Shown: positions 23,346 through 35,570, numbered from the stretch's first letter. The stretch is DNA of 64,000 bases from Flaccisagitta enflata (GCA_965153355.1 OZ231127.1:1798001-1862000), one strand, 5' to 3'. A program made the numbers and translations. Notes: generated by a model from the sequence alone, not told the origin.

Positions 23346-25320
23346 TTAGAGAAGAGAAAAATGTCTCCAAAACAGAATGTGATTTGCAATTTGCTAATCA
23401 GCATACAATTCTCATATTCACCCCTCACACCCAATTCACTCAAACTCATTCCTTGTCTTCTATTTGACAACAATTTTCTGCCTCTCCAAAATGTAAACAA
23501 GGACTTATGAAAATTGTTGACATTTCAGATCTAATTCCATTCATTGGGGAAAAGCTCCTTCACTTGTTGCCTAGATAACCCCCTTATTCACTAGCTATTA
23601 GGATCATCTCAGTTTTTTTTCATGTGTTGTTTTTTCCTAAACGAAAAAGAGAAAAACAAAAACCATTCTGGCATTCTCAAATGATTGATAATCCTTGCAA
23701 TGGCATATTTGTGTCAAAAGATTTTTGAATGATGACCAGTACACAAAGATGCTTCAACAGTAAAAATTTGTATTGGCGTAAAATGAAGAACAGTTTTATC
23801 ACAAAAAACTGGGAAGAATATGCAGTTGAACCATGCAAAGACAAGTGTCAGGGGACTGACAAATTATATTTGTAGTGGGTGGATTTTCAATGAAGGAAAG
23901 TAAAGGAATATGACACAGAGGGACCTAGATTTTTTGTCCTTAATAAACAGATTTCCAGTACTGGTTAAGTTGATTATATTTATAGCGAGATGCAACTATG
24001 ACTCAATTGTTTATGAGTCAAAACGATTGCAAAACTATTTTATCTCTGCAGCAGGAAACAACCTATTACAAAATATCTGTGCTGCTTCAACTGCATTCCA
24101 TCAAGAGCATATGAGTGGATTCCAGGATAAAAGGTCTTGATATCAGAATTCTACATCCCATTCAAACTGTGCATTGTCAAGAGCTGTACAGCAATTACCA
24201 TATTTCATAATTTAGAGACTCCCATAACATTTACAGAGATTCTAGAAATGCCATAAGGAAAAAAAGTCTCCGCTTATCAATGTGAAGTATAAGGCATGCG
24301 GTATTACACACAAATATGTTCTGATGAGGTTGTTCAAGTTTTCTTCATTTGAAGGATCTGTTTTTTCAGTAACATCAAAAATTGATCTTCAAGTCTTTGC
24401 AAGAAAACAATAGATGAAATATTACATAGTATCACTTCACTAAAAAGAAGGCGCCACTGAAATTCAAGTCATCAAAATACTGGCCAGAACCACAAGTTAC
24501 AATGGCGTAATTACTTGAAACTAAAAACATTTTCAAATAAAACCAAATCAAGCTGAAGAACAGTGAAATAAAGAGGTACATTTTTTTACAAGTTCTCAAC
24601 CAAAAAAAAACATGAAATTTTGTAGGGACAGTCAATGATTGACTAATTTGATATTTGCCTTACACAAATAGCTATCACAAATGGCTTCAAATAAAGTTTC
24701 AAAATCGAAAAGCATTTTTACATCTGCTGTGACCAAAACTACAATTTGTCCAGATTTAGAGGGTCTGTGGTCATTAATCATTGATTCTATTTTCATCAAC
24801 ATGAACATGCGACAATGCATACATCAGAGGTGCCCATTTTGCTTGTTTTGGCTAGATCTTAAAGATACTAGCAGTTACAGTTAACCATCTTCTCGTGCTC
24901 AATGAGTATTGTCAACACCGGCCAGGTCAGAGGAAGCCACCTTAGGAAGTTTACATGCTGTGTTTTGTCTTGTCTTTACAATTTAAGTGAAATGGGATAC
25001 ATAGCGGAAGCAAGAGAAATTCAAAAGATTATCATTCACATTAACTGTCTGGACAGGAAAAAGCATTGCCCAATCAGCAGAGCCGACATTCTTGATTCAT
25101 TGAACAAAAAACTCTTGATTGATTGATCCAAGACAACAACAAGTGCAACAGCATCATCACCAAACTAAGACCAGTACAACGAGGATAACCTCAGCAGATC
25201 TCAGTGATTTCTTATCTCTGCTCAACACAACTTTCCTCACATATCTTACTCAAACAGTTTTGTTATATTAACCATAAACATTCTCTCAAAGTCACAAATC
25301 AGTTAACAAACCAGCAAAGA
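23346..25320. other. 3' flank and spacer
   Basis: Follows the TAG stop. A possible poly(A) signal AATAAA lies at 23942-23947, about 600 bp after the stop. Short open frames at 23910-24140, 24681-24884 and 24902-25126 resemble no known protein and lack splice context. Confidence 0.45.
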
Positions 25321-25450
25321 CTGAAAAACTAACAACTAACAACTAATAATTAATAATAACAACTAACAACTAAAAACTACCAAATAACAACTATCGTCTA
25401 TCAACCATCACTAACTAACTGCTAACAACCAACAATCAATCAAACTAAAA
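25320..25450. repeat. AACAACTAAC tandem repeat
   Basis: Degenerate CTAACAACTAA units leading up to a hairpin element. Confidence 0.7.
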
Positions 25451-25481
25451 CTGTTGGAATGCCCCTTAGTGATTGCTAGTT

Positions 25482-25704
25482 AACAAGGCCGGATACACGG
25501 CTACCCCAGTTGCGTGCGGGTGGGCAGGGGCCATAATTGAGGTCACCAGATCATTTGGGCAGGAGCAGTAAGGCCAAAAACCGCAAAAACCCAAAAAATA
25601 TAAAGTGTGACGGACGGACAGACAGATCGAACGACCATGGACCGATGGACAGACGGACTGATCGACAAGGCAGGGTGTAGAGTCGCGCAGCACGCGACTA
25701 AAAA
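25482..25704 (+). mobile_element. Hairpin element, type A (near-consensus)
   Basis: All type A blocks are present: ACAAGGCCGGATACACGG, a subterminal AGTTGCGTGCGGGTGGGC, GGAGCAGTAAGGCC, a GGACGGAC core, GGTGTAGAGTCGCGC and AGCACGCGACT plus AAAA. It ends against a LINE remnant. Confidence 0.85.
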
Positions 25705-25893
25705 GTGCTGAGACTTGCAAGAGTGGAACAAAAGAGCCAGTTCAAGTTTCTTGTGCAAGACTGGACTAAAGAAAAAACCTCTTATTTGTTTGGGGGGCCC
25801 GATACATGGAACAGACTCCCATCAGAAATTCAACAATCAAGCTCACATAATGACTTCAAAAATGCACTTGATCAATTATCATCCAATCATTAG
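25705..25893 (+). pseudogene. 3' remnant of a non-LTR retrotransposon reverse transcriptase
   Basis: The frame ends with LFGGPDTWNRLPSEIQ, then FKNALDQL. That matches the aromatic-G-P-x-x-W-N-x-L-P...FKxxL pattern typical of the extreme C-terminus of LINE ORF2 proteins. Only about 60 codons remain, cut off upstream by the hairpin element. The family comparison is from memory of the motif. Confidence 0.5.
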
Positions 25894-26247
25894 TTCCTTC
25901 TAGTTTTATTTTCTTTTTAGATGCGTCCATTTCGAAAACACTTTATTTGCGATAATTCTGTTACCATATTTTTTCTCACCAGCGCCCAGGGCGCTTTTGA
26001 AATGGGAAGAATTTATTAAGAATCTACCCTCCAATTAGCGCCCCCTTTGATCTGCAAACACACTCTTATCCTATTTCATTCACAATGAACGCTACTTAAA
26101 GTATCAGTAATGGAAAAATATGGTAGCTAATTCTCTTTTGTCTTCCTTTCTTTTTCTTATGGTGTGCATGCCGTGGGTTTTCAAAGTTTTACTTTAGATA
26201 CAAGATTATGATGCCCTTTTTTAAAAACAAAGGCTTGACATATGAAA

Positions 26248-26473
26248 ACAAGGCCAACACCTATAAGTTGCGTGCGAGACTTACAGAATGACACAGCATG
26301 ACTTAGAATGATTTGGAATGACATAGTATACTCTAAAATGACTTAAAATGACTTAAAAGAATAAAATTGATAAAAAAAAGTAAAAGTGTGACGGACCGAC
26401 AGACCAACCAACCAACCAACCGAAGGACGGACGGACAAAGCGGGGTGTAGCATCGCGTGCACGCGACTAAAAA
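26248..26473 (+). mobile_element. Hairpin element, type E
   Basis: ACAAGGCCAACACCTATAAG, TTGCGTGCGAGACTT, a short TGACTTAAAATGACTTAAAA core, a CCAACCAACCGAAGGACGG run, GCGGGGTGTAG and the terminal hairpin TCGCGTGCACGCGACT plus AAAA. Confidence 0.75.
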
Positions 26474-27117
26474 CTCAACAAGTTTTTGTAGTAAAGTCAT
26501 TCAGATGATACAATTCCAGTTTGCTATCCCTGGCCAATCATATTCATAAGGTACGAGCAATGTTTTGCTGGACTTTGCTGAGCTTGAATTGTTCATTTGA
26601 AACCGTTTCATAATATGACACAAATGATGAACCTATGCGCAACTTTCTAGCTTGACAGGAACCTTCTTCAGGACCCCTTTGACTTCAAAGAAATTAAAGG
26701 GAAGAAATCCCTTTAAGAATACCCTCAAGGTGATCCTATTAATTTTTTTGTAACTTTAAATCAACCCTAACAAAATCCCATCAAGCTAAAGCATCGCATT
26801 GGCTTGTTTGAAATGAAGTCATAAGTGTCTGATAATGAAAGGGTTGCAAACAAACAATTCAGCAAAAACTGGCAAAGACAAGCAGTATAATGAGGAGCCC
26901 AACAGGCCAACATGCAACAGTCGCGTGCTCCATGTTTCAATTGCCCTCTGAAAGACCTTTAACAACTTTAGTTCTGTTTAAGGCCAATGAATCCAAACGC
27001 TAGCAGAATTTCAATGACCCCTTTCATACCAGCTGACATTCATGGTAAAGTCGAATTTTCAGTATTGGAGTGGCAAGGTAGTGAAACAACCTACTCAAAG
27101 TTGCTAAATCATACTTC
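26474..27117. other. Spacer, nothing recognised
   Basis: No exon, RNA gene or repeat could be supported. Confidence 0.45.
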
Positions 27118-27119
27118 TA

Positions 27120-27206
27120 CCCTCGGACTAGGTGAGATGACGCTTGATTCACCTTCTTTAGAGGCCAATTAAGGGATATCTGGTGCCATCTCACCTTGTC
27201 CGAGGG
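27120..27206. mobile_element. 87-bp TA-flanked miniature element
   Basis: Ends CCCTCGGACTAGGTGAGATG and the inverse of CCCTCGGACAAGGTGAGATG, about 22 bp with one mismatch, flanked on both sides by TA (27118-27119, 27207-27208). The TA duplication suggests Tc1/mariner mobilisation. Confidence 0.7.
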
Positions 27207-27750
27207 TAACTCATGTTAAAGACAATTTTGATTCAACTCTCGATGGGGATGCCAACAGTGATGTTTAAAATTTTGACTTCATTATTTTCATATTAAACTG
27301 TATGGTCTATGTACTATTTATGATGCAAGTGGGCTATCGCTAAAAGCCCAGCTTTAGAACAGATCTTCAGATATGCATTGTTGGTAAATGGCATTGGTAC
27401 AGCATTCTTTCCAACTCGCAATCATTATTTGCATTAAGAAAAGGCAAAAAAATGTTTCATACTCGATCAAAAACACTGGTGGGTTTTGGGTTCAAATCCA
27501 AGGAGGGGAGGAAGGAATAATTTTTTTATTCTTTTTAGACGACATAGCTGATCAATGGCGCATTCTCTGAGGTGTGTCAGAAATAAACCATGAGGTTTTT
27601 GCTCAGTTTTACCAATTTTTTGAACGGGCAACACTATGAAAATTCATAAACACAGGTCATGACAGACTCCATGAATTTTCCCTGGGCACTGGATTCACTG
27701 GCCTTAAGGACTGTTAAAATGACTAAGGAAGCTATGCTCTGTTTTAGTTA

Positions 27751-27880
27751 CAGACCAACCAACCGACCCACACACCAACCGACTGACCAGTCAACTCACA
27801 GACCAACCAACAAACCAACCAATCAATCTATTGACCGACAGACAAATCCGACCTCTAGTCGCGTGCTGGCGACTAAAAAG
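27751..27880 (+). mobile_element. Hairpin element, type A, 5'-truncated
   Basis: CCAACCGAC/CCAACCAA core, then AGTCGCGTGCTGGCGACT plus AAAAA. The left half is missing. Confidence 0.65.
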
Positions 27881-28049
27881 GAATTTTTATCTTTTCCCAG
27901 GGGGCAATTTGCCGAACTTACTCAGTAACTTCAGCAACATTTCAGGGTCAAAATATTACTTTCTTGGAAAAAAAGTTTGTCGGCGAGTTGAGAAATCGCC
28001 ATTGAGATGACACAAAAGTATAATCAGAGCACCAAAAACATGACTGATA

Positions 28050-29470
28050 CATCATACCCCCGCAGAATTTCATAATTTATGGTCATTTTATGGGTCATTT
28101 TTTATGAAATCATAAAAAATACTCCAAAAATTTGCTTAAATTTACATAATTTTATAAGCATGAATTATGGCTCAAAAAACGCCGTAAATTGATGGGCAGT
28201 AGGTACCAATAGATTAATGAAATTTTTTCCATAAATTTATGCAGAAAACATATGATTTTTTTATGAATTAGAAGAAAAGAATAAAAAAATGTGCTTTTTT
28301 CTTGCCATAAATCTATTGGTACCTATTGCCCATAAATATATGATCATTTTCTGTCATAAATTAATGCCATAGATGCATAAATTTATGCAAAAAAACATAT
28401 GATTTTTGTTATTCTAAGAAAAATCATAAAAAACAGCGTTTTTTTGCCATAATCTATGATCATTTTTTATGATAAATTTATGCAAAAAAACAAGCATAAA
28501 TTCATGCTAGAAACATATCATTTTTTTATGATTCAATAAGTAATCATTAAAAAAACGCTTTTTTTTTTCGTTAATTTTTGGGTTGCTAATGCCCATAAAT
28601 TCATGATTACTTTTTGTCATAAATCAATGCAATAAAAATGCATAAATCTATGCAAAAAAACATATGATTTTTTATGATTTTTTTGCCATAAATTTATGGC
28701 CACTTTTTATGCAAAGAAACAAGCATAAATTTATGCTAAAAACATCATTTTTTTCATGATTCGATAAATCATCATTAAAAAAACACATTTTTTCCCATCA
28801 TTTTTTAGGTAGCAAATGCCCGTGAATTTAGGAAAACTTTTTGTCATAAATCAATGCAATCAAAATGCATAAATCTATGCAAAAAAATTATGATTTTTTT
28901 TTATTCCAAGAAAAATCATAAAAGAACAGTGTTTTTTCGCCATAAATTTATGGTCACTTTTTATGATAAATTTATGCAAAAAACAAGCACAAACTTATGC
29001 TAAAAACATATCATTTTTTTATGATTCAATAGCATACCATAAAAGAAACGCATTTTTTTGCCATTAATTTTTGGGTAGCTAATGCCCATAAATTCATGAT
29101 TACTCTTTGTCATAAATCAATGCAATAAAAACGCAAAAATTTATTCAAAAAAACATTTTTTTGATTCCAAGAAAAAATTAAAAAAAAACAGTTTTTTTGC
29201 CATAGATTTATGGTCACCTTTTATGATGAATTTATGCAAAAAACAAGCATAGATTTATGCCAAAAACATATCAATTTTTTTATGATTCAATAGCATAAAA
29301 AGAAAAACTGTACTTTTTTGCCATCAATGGGTAGCTAAGGCCCATGAATTAATGATTACTTTTTTTCATAAGTTAATGCAAAAAAATGCCTGAATTTATG
29401 CAAAAAAAACATATTATTTTATGATTTCAAGATGAATCATAAAAAAACAGCGTTTTTTTTTAAACACGCA
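28050..29470. repeat. AT-rich satellite, 230-265-bp units
   Basis: About six diverged units. Diagnostic phrase TGCCCATAAATTCATGATTAC...GTCATAAATCAATGCAAT recurs near 28590, 28818, 29085 and 29338. Each unit itself is built from CATAAATTTATGCAAAAA and ATGATTTTTTATGATTC palindromic blocks. A lone related fragment lies at 31385-31470. Confidence 0.8.
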
Positions 29471-30445
29471 ATTGCAGTTTGAAGAAACAGTTTGTATGTC
29501 CGTTGGTCAGTTGGTCTGACACAAAGTTGCCTTATCATCTTTCTTTATATTCTGAAGATTGTAGAATTAATTTAAACTGTGTGCAATGCTTTCATAGTGT
29601 CTTTTGCTTTTATTTTTTCCCTTTTTTATTACCTAATTTTTATTAGCCTTTACTTTTTCTGATATATGACCATATATTCGTAAAAATAAACAAGCCCGTC
29701 TGGGCAACTCAATCATCATCTGCAGGATTTTAGAAAAGGTTATTGATGTGCTTTTATGTGTTTGATCCAACTGGTTCATACTTCATAGCAAATATCCCAA
29801 AATGTACAAAACTGTGATTTGCAGTGTCTAATTACCATGGATCAAATGAATTGTGTTGAAAATCCAATGGATACTCAACAGTACTTAGTTTACAGTACAT
29901 TTTCCTGAAATTCAATTATCTATCTAGTGATTATGCTTTTATTGGGTATGGTATGGATATTGTACCCCAATAATTTAAAGTATTGTATTGTATTGTATAG
30001 CAATATTATTGTCCCAATGAATAGCTAAATTGTATAGTAAATCGTATAGTTGAGAAAAACCTAGAATTGCCCAGCCTTGATTGCAAGTTTATGCATATCT
30101 AGCTCTTTTCAAAAGAAAATATGCATTCATACCAGTTATGAGGATCTCATGTTACGAATAAGACTAGGGATAAGTTGGCTGTTAAGAAAGTAAGGATGAT
30201 TATTTAAGTGATCAATTGCATTTCTTGGATACTTTTGAGAAAAATGGCACAAACACCATTCTTTGATTTTTGTTTATTATCATTCGCAAACCAGCAAAAG
30301 AGACTATTCCCTTCCTCCCGGTTGACTATTGGTACATCCCACCCAATGATGCAGTGCCTAGTCCAAATCGATTTCCATATTAGGACCTTTGTCATTATAT
30401 ATCCCTAAATGCCGAATGGACTGAATAGGACTGCATAGCTGCAGC
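29471..30445. other. Spacer, nothing recognised
   Basis: AT-rich, with a short TATTGTATTG run near 29985. No coding or RNA signal. Confidence 0.45.
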
Positions 30446-30447
30446 TA

Positions 30448-31016
30448 CCGGGTCATCAAGCTAAGTTGTCGGATTATGGTAAGCTTTTACTCACAGATGC
30501 TAAAAGTTTTGTATTTGAAATTGATCTTGTCTAAAAAAGTATGTACTGACATTTATTGTATCAAAATTTTATCCAATTTGGTTGAGTAGTATGGCTCCAA
30601 TATGGATTTGAAGTTAAAGCTTTATTTTCAGGACTGAGCACATTCTCCAATAAATTCCAGGAATTTTACAAAGTAACATCACAATTCTTTCTTGAATTAT
30701 TTGAGCCAGCAGTCCAAAAAAAGGCTTAAATCAGTGACGATTTCAAAGTTGTTTTATAAGTTTGTCAGTTTATCTTTTATTCGAGATCTATCTTGTCTCT
30801 ATGGCATGAACAGTTAAAAAAAATGAAAATAAGGCAAGCAGAATTCCTAAATTTTGATAGAGAATCTGTCAGATTGGAAAATACCTATGTCACTTCAAAT
30901 TTATGTAACCAAAGTCAATCTGAACTCTTTAAGACTTGATCAATTTCAAATCCATGTCACTTGGCATCAGTGAGTAAAAGCTTTACAGAATCCGACAACT
31001 CAGGTGGATGACCCGG
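30448..31016. mobile_element. 569-bp TA-flanked terminal-repeat element
   Basis: Terminal repeats of about 55 bp start TA-CCGGGTCATC at both ends and share GTTGTCGGATT and AAGCTTTTACTCAC. No transposase frame inside. Confidence 0.7.
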
Positions 31017-31260
31017 TAAAAGGTTTTGGATGTTACCAATAATTTCTTGGAAATATGTTGAAACCCTGTTGAGAGGACTGATTCTTCATAGCCACCCATT
31101 GACTCTAAAACATGGACAGCTACAGTTTCTTCCTAGCCTCTCTTTTGTTTGCCTGTTGTACAGTGCATTAATCAATTGGTAAAATTATGTCTTTTAGGCA
31201 TTTAGGGAAGTTATTGCATTAATACTCTGGCCAAAAAGCCTGGAAGGCATTCTTCATTAC

Positions 31261-31313
31261 TGCTCCTGCCGACCCGCACCCAACTTGGGCAGCCTTGTAT
31301 CCAGCCTTGTTGA
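31261..31313 (-). mobile_element. Hairpin element fragment, type A
   Basis: CTGCTCCTGCCGACCCGCACCCAACTTGGGCAGCCTTGTATCCAGCCTTGTT end only. Confidence 0.6.
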
Positions 31314-31529
31314 ATTATGAGGAGGCTTTTTTGGCTGAGGGGGCAAAGGTCAGAAGAAATGCAATTTTTATGATTGTCTTTTAAATCATAAAAATGATGT
31401 GTTTTGCTTAATAAATTCTTGCAAAAAGTGTTTATGCATTTATGGGCATTGGGTACTCATTAATTCATGGGCAAAAAATGCACTTTTTGGGCAGCGGCCC
31501 CAAAGGGTCACAAGCCCGCGACTAAAATG

Positions 31530-31681
31530 AACAAGGCCGGATACACAGCAATCCAGTCGCTGACGGTTGGGCAGGAGCAGTACTGCAAAAAACGCTCGGA
31601 ATTCAAAAATGTGACGGACCAACGGACCTACCGACCGACCGACACGGCAAGGTGTTGAGTCGCGTGTCCGCGACTAAAAAA
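31530..31681 (+). mobile_element. Hairpin element, type C
   Basis: ACAAGGCCGGATACACAGCA, AGTCGCTGACGGTTGGGCAG, GGAGCAGTACTG, ACCGACCGACC core, and the hairpin AGTCGCGTGTCCGCGACT plus AAAAAA. A 5' fragment of the foldback family (GGGCAGCGGCCCCAAAGGGTC) lies just before it at 31483-31510. Confidence 0.75.
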
Positions 31682-31706
31682 AAGATAAAAAAGAATATTT
31701 ACATAC

Positions 31707-31959
31707 ATGGTAATTTCATCCAGTAGCGCATTTTGGCCATGGCTTCCAACTTGTCAACAATGAGCCTGGCCGTATTGACGCTGTTGTGTTTGGCGGCGAC
31801 ATCTAACGGATTCAAACCCTCGTCATTTCTTGGCAAGTCCCGGCAGATGGCGCCAGAGTCCATGAAAAACTGTTCTTGCTTCAAACAAAAGGCCACGATG
31901 ATTGAGTGATCTTCACCGGCTGCTATATGCATGGGGTTGTCACCAGTCTCTGTCAATGT
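31707..31959 (-). CDS. Ankyrin membrane gene, exon D
   Basis: Enters in phase 0 after ATTTTGGTCAG and ends in phase 1 at donor GTATGT. It encodes GDNPMHIAAGEDHSIIVAF and LNPLDVAAKHNSVNTARLI: two ankyrin repeats. Phase 0 matches the end of exon C. The following exons towards the 3' end were not found; they should lie between 23.4 and 31.7 kb or be lost. Confidence 0.75.
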
Positions 31960-32151
31960 CTGACCAAAATATTGTTGAAGCAAAAGTGAGCTGATGTGAC
32001 TGTATCCAACCTGACCAGTGTCTGTTCAACTCATACCAAAGGCTGTGTCTCAGGCCACTAAAACAACACGAGGGTATACAACAGGAGAAAGACATCTGAC
32101 TAATGAGATTATAAGGGGAGATCTAACTTGGATTTGGACCTCTCAGTCTTT

Positions 32152-32285
32152 GGCAGGAATTGGTACAAAGAACTGAGGACGAAGAAGAGAAGACATATGG
32201 ACGTAATGATGTACAGACAGACAGACCTACAGATTCCCATTGTGTTTATCAAGAATTTGTCCCCTTTGGAGCCATCGCCATTATT
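32152..32285. mobile_element. Fragment of a foldback element
   Basis: GATGTACAGACAGACAGACC, ATTCCCATTGTGTTTATCAAG and TTTGTCCCCTTTGGAGCCATCGCC resemble the right arm of the GGGCAGCGGCCCC family. Confidence 0.45.
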
Positions 32286-32375
32286 TAGGTAACTATCACA
32301 GAATGTTACTAATGTAAACTATTATTTTTCTATCAATCATGGTTTTACAATTTCTAAGACTAATGTCCAGCTCAC

Positions 32376-32605
32376 CGCAACAGATGAAATATTTTCCCTG
32401 ACGAGCCATTTAAAGACATCCTTTTTGCCCAAAGCAGCTGCATAGTGTAAAATAGTGTTTCTACAGGGTTTCTTGACCTCTGGATCTCCTCCGTGAGCGA
32501 TCAACAACTTGATCATTTGCACATCATTTTCGGCGATTGCGAAATGAAGAGCGAAACTTCCACCGCAATTTTTACGGTTAAGGGGCGTCACTTTCTTCTC
32601 CCCAA
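32376..32605 (-). CDS. Ankyrin membrane gene, exon C
   Basis: The acceptor is CTGTTTTTCAG and the donor GTGAGC. It encodes ankyrin repeats ALHFAIAENDVQMIKLLIAHGGDPEV and TILHYAAALGKKDVFKWLV. It ends in phase 0 and fits exon D. It begins two bases before a codon, but exon B ends after the second codon base, so B and C do not join in frame directly. A missing exon or a further lesion is implied. Confidence 0.78.
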
Positions 32606-32729
32606 CTGAAAAACAGTCAGTGGGAGAAGTAGTTGATGATTCGTGGATTTTTTAGCATTTAAATATGAAACTGACGATAAAAGTTAAAATTTCATTCAAT
32701 CGCTTGAAGAACGATCAATTTATTTGAAT

Positions 32730-32905
32730 ACCTCTTTGATTTGTTCGTCCATACATTCATTAATTCGTTCATTCATTCAGTCATTCATTCATTCAGTAAT
32801 TCATTTTTCCATTCTCTCATGCATTCACTCATTCACTTATTCTTTTTTGATTTTTTTACAAATTGGAATTTTTTCTTTCTTTTTTTTTTTTTTTTTTTTT
32901 TTGAA
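32730..32905. repeat. TTCATTCA array and poly(T)
   Basis: TTCATTCG/TTCATTCA units to about 32845, then a T-rich tract with a run of more than 20 T. Confidence 0.8.
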
Positions 32906-32933
32906 AAAGAACCCAATCAAAGATCATAGACCA

Positions 32934-33527
32934 TACTATCTTACAAAAAAAATGTTGCAGCACATTTTGATCATTTACTCCTAAATGATTCAACCTATCT
33001 CAAAAAAATTGGTGACAAAATTAAAGCTCTTCAAATTTCAAAGCCAGCTGTGCAGACCGCATCTCTGTAACTTTATTGGTTCAGAGGCTTTTTAACTTTG
33101 AATGAAATGATTGCTTCTGAAGGATTCTTAAATTGTCTTGTTTTCATATGATCATTTCCATTCAAACAAACATAACTTAATTGTTTTTTGATGAATCTAG
33201 GAAAAATTGGTGACCAAAATGTAGAGTTTTTCAAGGGGCATCTTTTCTTTTTTTAGCAAAATGAAATTGGTCCAGTCGTTAAAAAGTTATGGTCACTCAA
33301 AGCTAGAAGAGGGAAATATTTTTTATTGTACAAAACGTTTGGAGTGCTATTATGCCACAATGTTTCCAAAGGCTCTGTAAAACACTTCATTGGCAAATGG
33401 CGGCCATTATTGAGCTAGGGGGAACAAATATCAATTATTGGTTAATTTGCAATTGACTGGTTTACGTCGTTAAGGTAATGAACAAACTAAAATCTTAGGT
33501 TGCAACATTTTTATTTGGAAGATAGTA
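32934..33527. mobile_element. 595-bp TA-flanked family, copy 1
   Basis: Terminal repeats TACTATCTT...ATGTTGC at the left and their inverse at the right. Interior phrases GGTGACAAAATTAAAGCTCTTC, CAAGGGGCATCTTTT and ATGGCGGCCAT recur in the two other copies (62582, 63321). Length 594 bp. Confidence 0.7.
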
Positions 33528-33974
33528 GATTTTGGAATCTTTGATTCATTTATTTATTTATTCATAGACTGATTTATCTGATCATACATTTACAAAGGAG
33601 AATTTCAAACTTATCTATCAAAAAAATCATGAATTTCTGACTACTTCTGTGTTTTGCATTCATTCTTTGCTGAATGAATGCACATTTTCTGGTGGAATCG
33701 CTTTTATTATGTATGTTTGTATCATTGCATGGTATTATCATGTGTGAATTCAAAAGTGAGTTTAAAATCTGGGCACGCTCATTCTCTGTCGGGTACGCTG
33801 AAATTGTTGGGAGCATGCCCGGCGTGCACGCTCAACTGAATTACTAATTTAGGGCCTGATCATATGAAAGTTGGACAACATTACTACTCAACCCTACTTT
33901 ACTTAAGGATGAGAGCCTTTGGAGCTCTCACTGGTGTTTAATATGTCACACAACGTTAACCGAAGGAAAAAGTG
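33528..33974. other. Intron sequence, nothing recognised
   Basis: AT-rich spacer between two transposons inside the ankyrin gene intron. Confidence 0.45.
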
Positions 33975-35427
33975 ACAACTGGCTAGGGCCAACGGTTTTT
34001 GCATCAAATCAATTGAACACCCCAGCCTGCAGCTTTTTTAAACAGACTATGTCTACACCGTTGAAAACTACTCGCTATATGACTTTTCTCCGTGATTTAG
34101 AGGTGCCAGATTTGATATTTTGATCATAACTTGATGGTGGTTGTGGTAAAAATGTCAAATTTAGTTCATTTTGGCCGCCAAATTGGGCCACTTAGCCTTA
34201 GAAATCAAACCTAAAATCCATGAGATTATTAAACTAGAGCTCAAGATCTCGCTAGTGGTGCAATCTGCATGCTTCTATCATTTTTCGTTTAGATTTGAGA
34301 TTTTCAGGAGAAAATTGCAGCTTCAATTTGTGGCAATTTTGAATTTTTCACAAATTTCAATATTTTGCGGCTTTGGGTGGATCAATCTGCATAAAATTGG
34401 TGATCAAATTGAAGAGTTTTTCCTGTTCTAGCTGATGGTAAAAAAAATTTTGATCGATATTCCCCTAAGAAAATTTTAGAGACTGTAGAAGCAGGTGCAA
34501 AAAAATTTTTGCATATTAGTCAATTTTGGATGAAAAATTAGGCCACTTCAAATTTATAAAAAGACTTAAAATTCATGAGCAAAATAAAGTACTGCTCAGG
34601 AGCTAACCAGTGGAGCAATCTGCGTGTCAATATGTTTTTGTATTTAGATTTTATAGAACTTCAAAGATCTAAGGGTATGTCAAAGTAACAATTTTTGGGT
34701 ATTTTAATCTTTGAAGTTCTGTAAAATCTAAATGCAAAAACATATTGACACGCCGATTGCACCACTGGTTAGCTCCTGAGCAGTTCTTTATTTTGCTCAT
34801 GGATTTTAAGTCTTTTTATGAATTGGAAGTGGCCTAATTCTTCATCCAAAATTGACCAATTTGCAAAAAAATCGATTTTTTTTGCACCTGCTTCTACAGT
34901 CTCTAAAATTTTTGGGGGGGAATATCGATCAAAAATTTTTTTTTACCATCAGCTAGAACAGGAAAAACTCTTCAATTTGATCACCAATTTTATGCAGATT
35001 GGTCCATCCAAAGCCACAAAATATTGAAATTTGTGAAAAATGTCAAAATTGCCAATGAAATTGAAGCCGCAATTTTCCCTTCAAACCCTTTCATCTTTGA
35101 AATGCTCTCAAATCTAAACGAAAAATGATAGAAACATGCGGATTGCACCACTAGTGAGATCTTGAGCTCTAGTTTTATAATCCCATGGATTTTTGGTTTG
35201 ATTTCTAAGGCTAAGTGGCCTAATTTGGCGGCCAAAATGACCTAAATTTGATATTTTTACCACAACCACCATCAAGTTATGATCAAAATATCAAATCTGG
35301 CACCTCTAAATCACGGAGAAAAGTCATATAGCGAGTAGTAGTAGTATAGACATAGTCTGTATAAAAAAGCTGCAGGCTGGGGTGTTCAATTGATTTGATG
35401 CAAAAACCGTTGGCCCTAACAACTGGC
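33975..35427. mobile_element. 1.4-kb long-terminal-inverted-repeat element with 9-bp target duplication
   Basis: The element spans 33984-35418. Its arms (about 33984-34671 and 34709-35418) are inverted copies of each other with a loop of under 40 bp. The ends are TAGGGCCAACGGTTTTTGCA. The exact 9-bp direct repeat ACAACTGGC flanks it (33975-33983, 35419-35427). A 9-bp duplication with very long inverted arms fits a non-autonomous Mutator-like element. It lies in the intron between exons B and C. Confidence 0.8.
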
Positions 35428-35570
35428 AATTCACTAGTTTGCAACCAAAAACAGTAAGAAGACCATGCTTGTTATAATCAATAGAGTATGGAATAATCAT
35501 ACACTATCAAAAAACATTCATTCTATAATAGTACTAGAGTATGAATAAACAGGTCGCCCAAGGGCAATAC

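Noticed and set aside
24432-25126. Several 62-74-codon frames downstream of the receptor gene
   Set aside because: Chance length in AT-rich DNA; no motif; could not be tied to the missing 3' exons of the ankyrin gene.
27410-27505. tRNA-like B box GGTTCAAATCC near 27488
   Set aside because: No acceptable A box or cloverleaf stems upstream.
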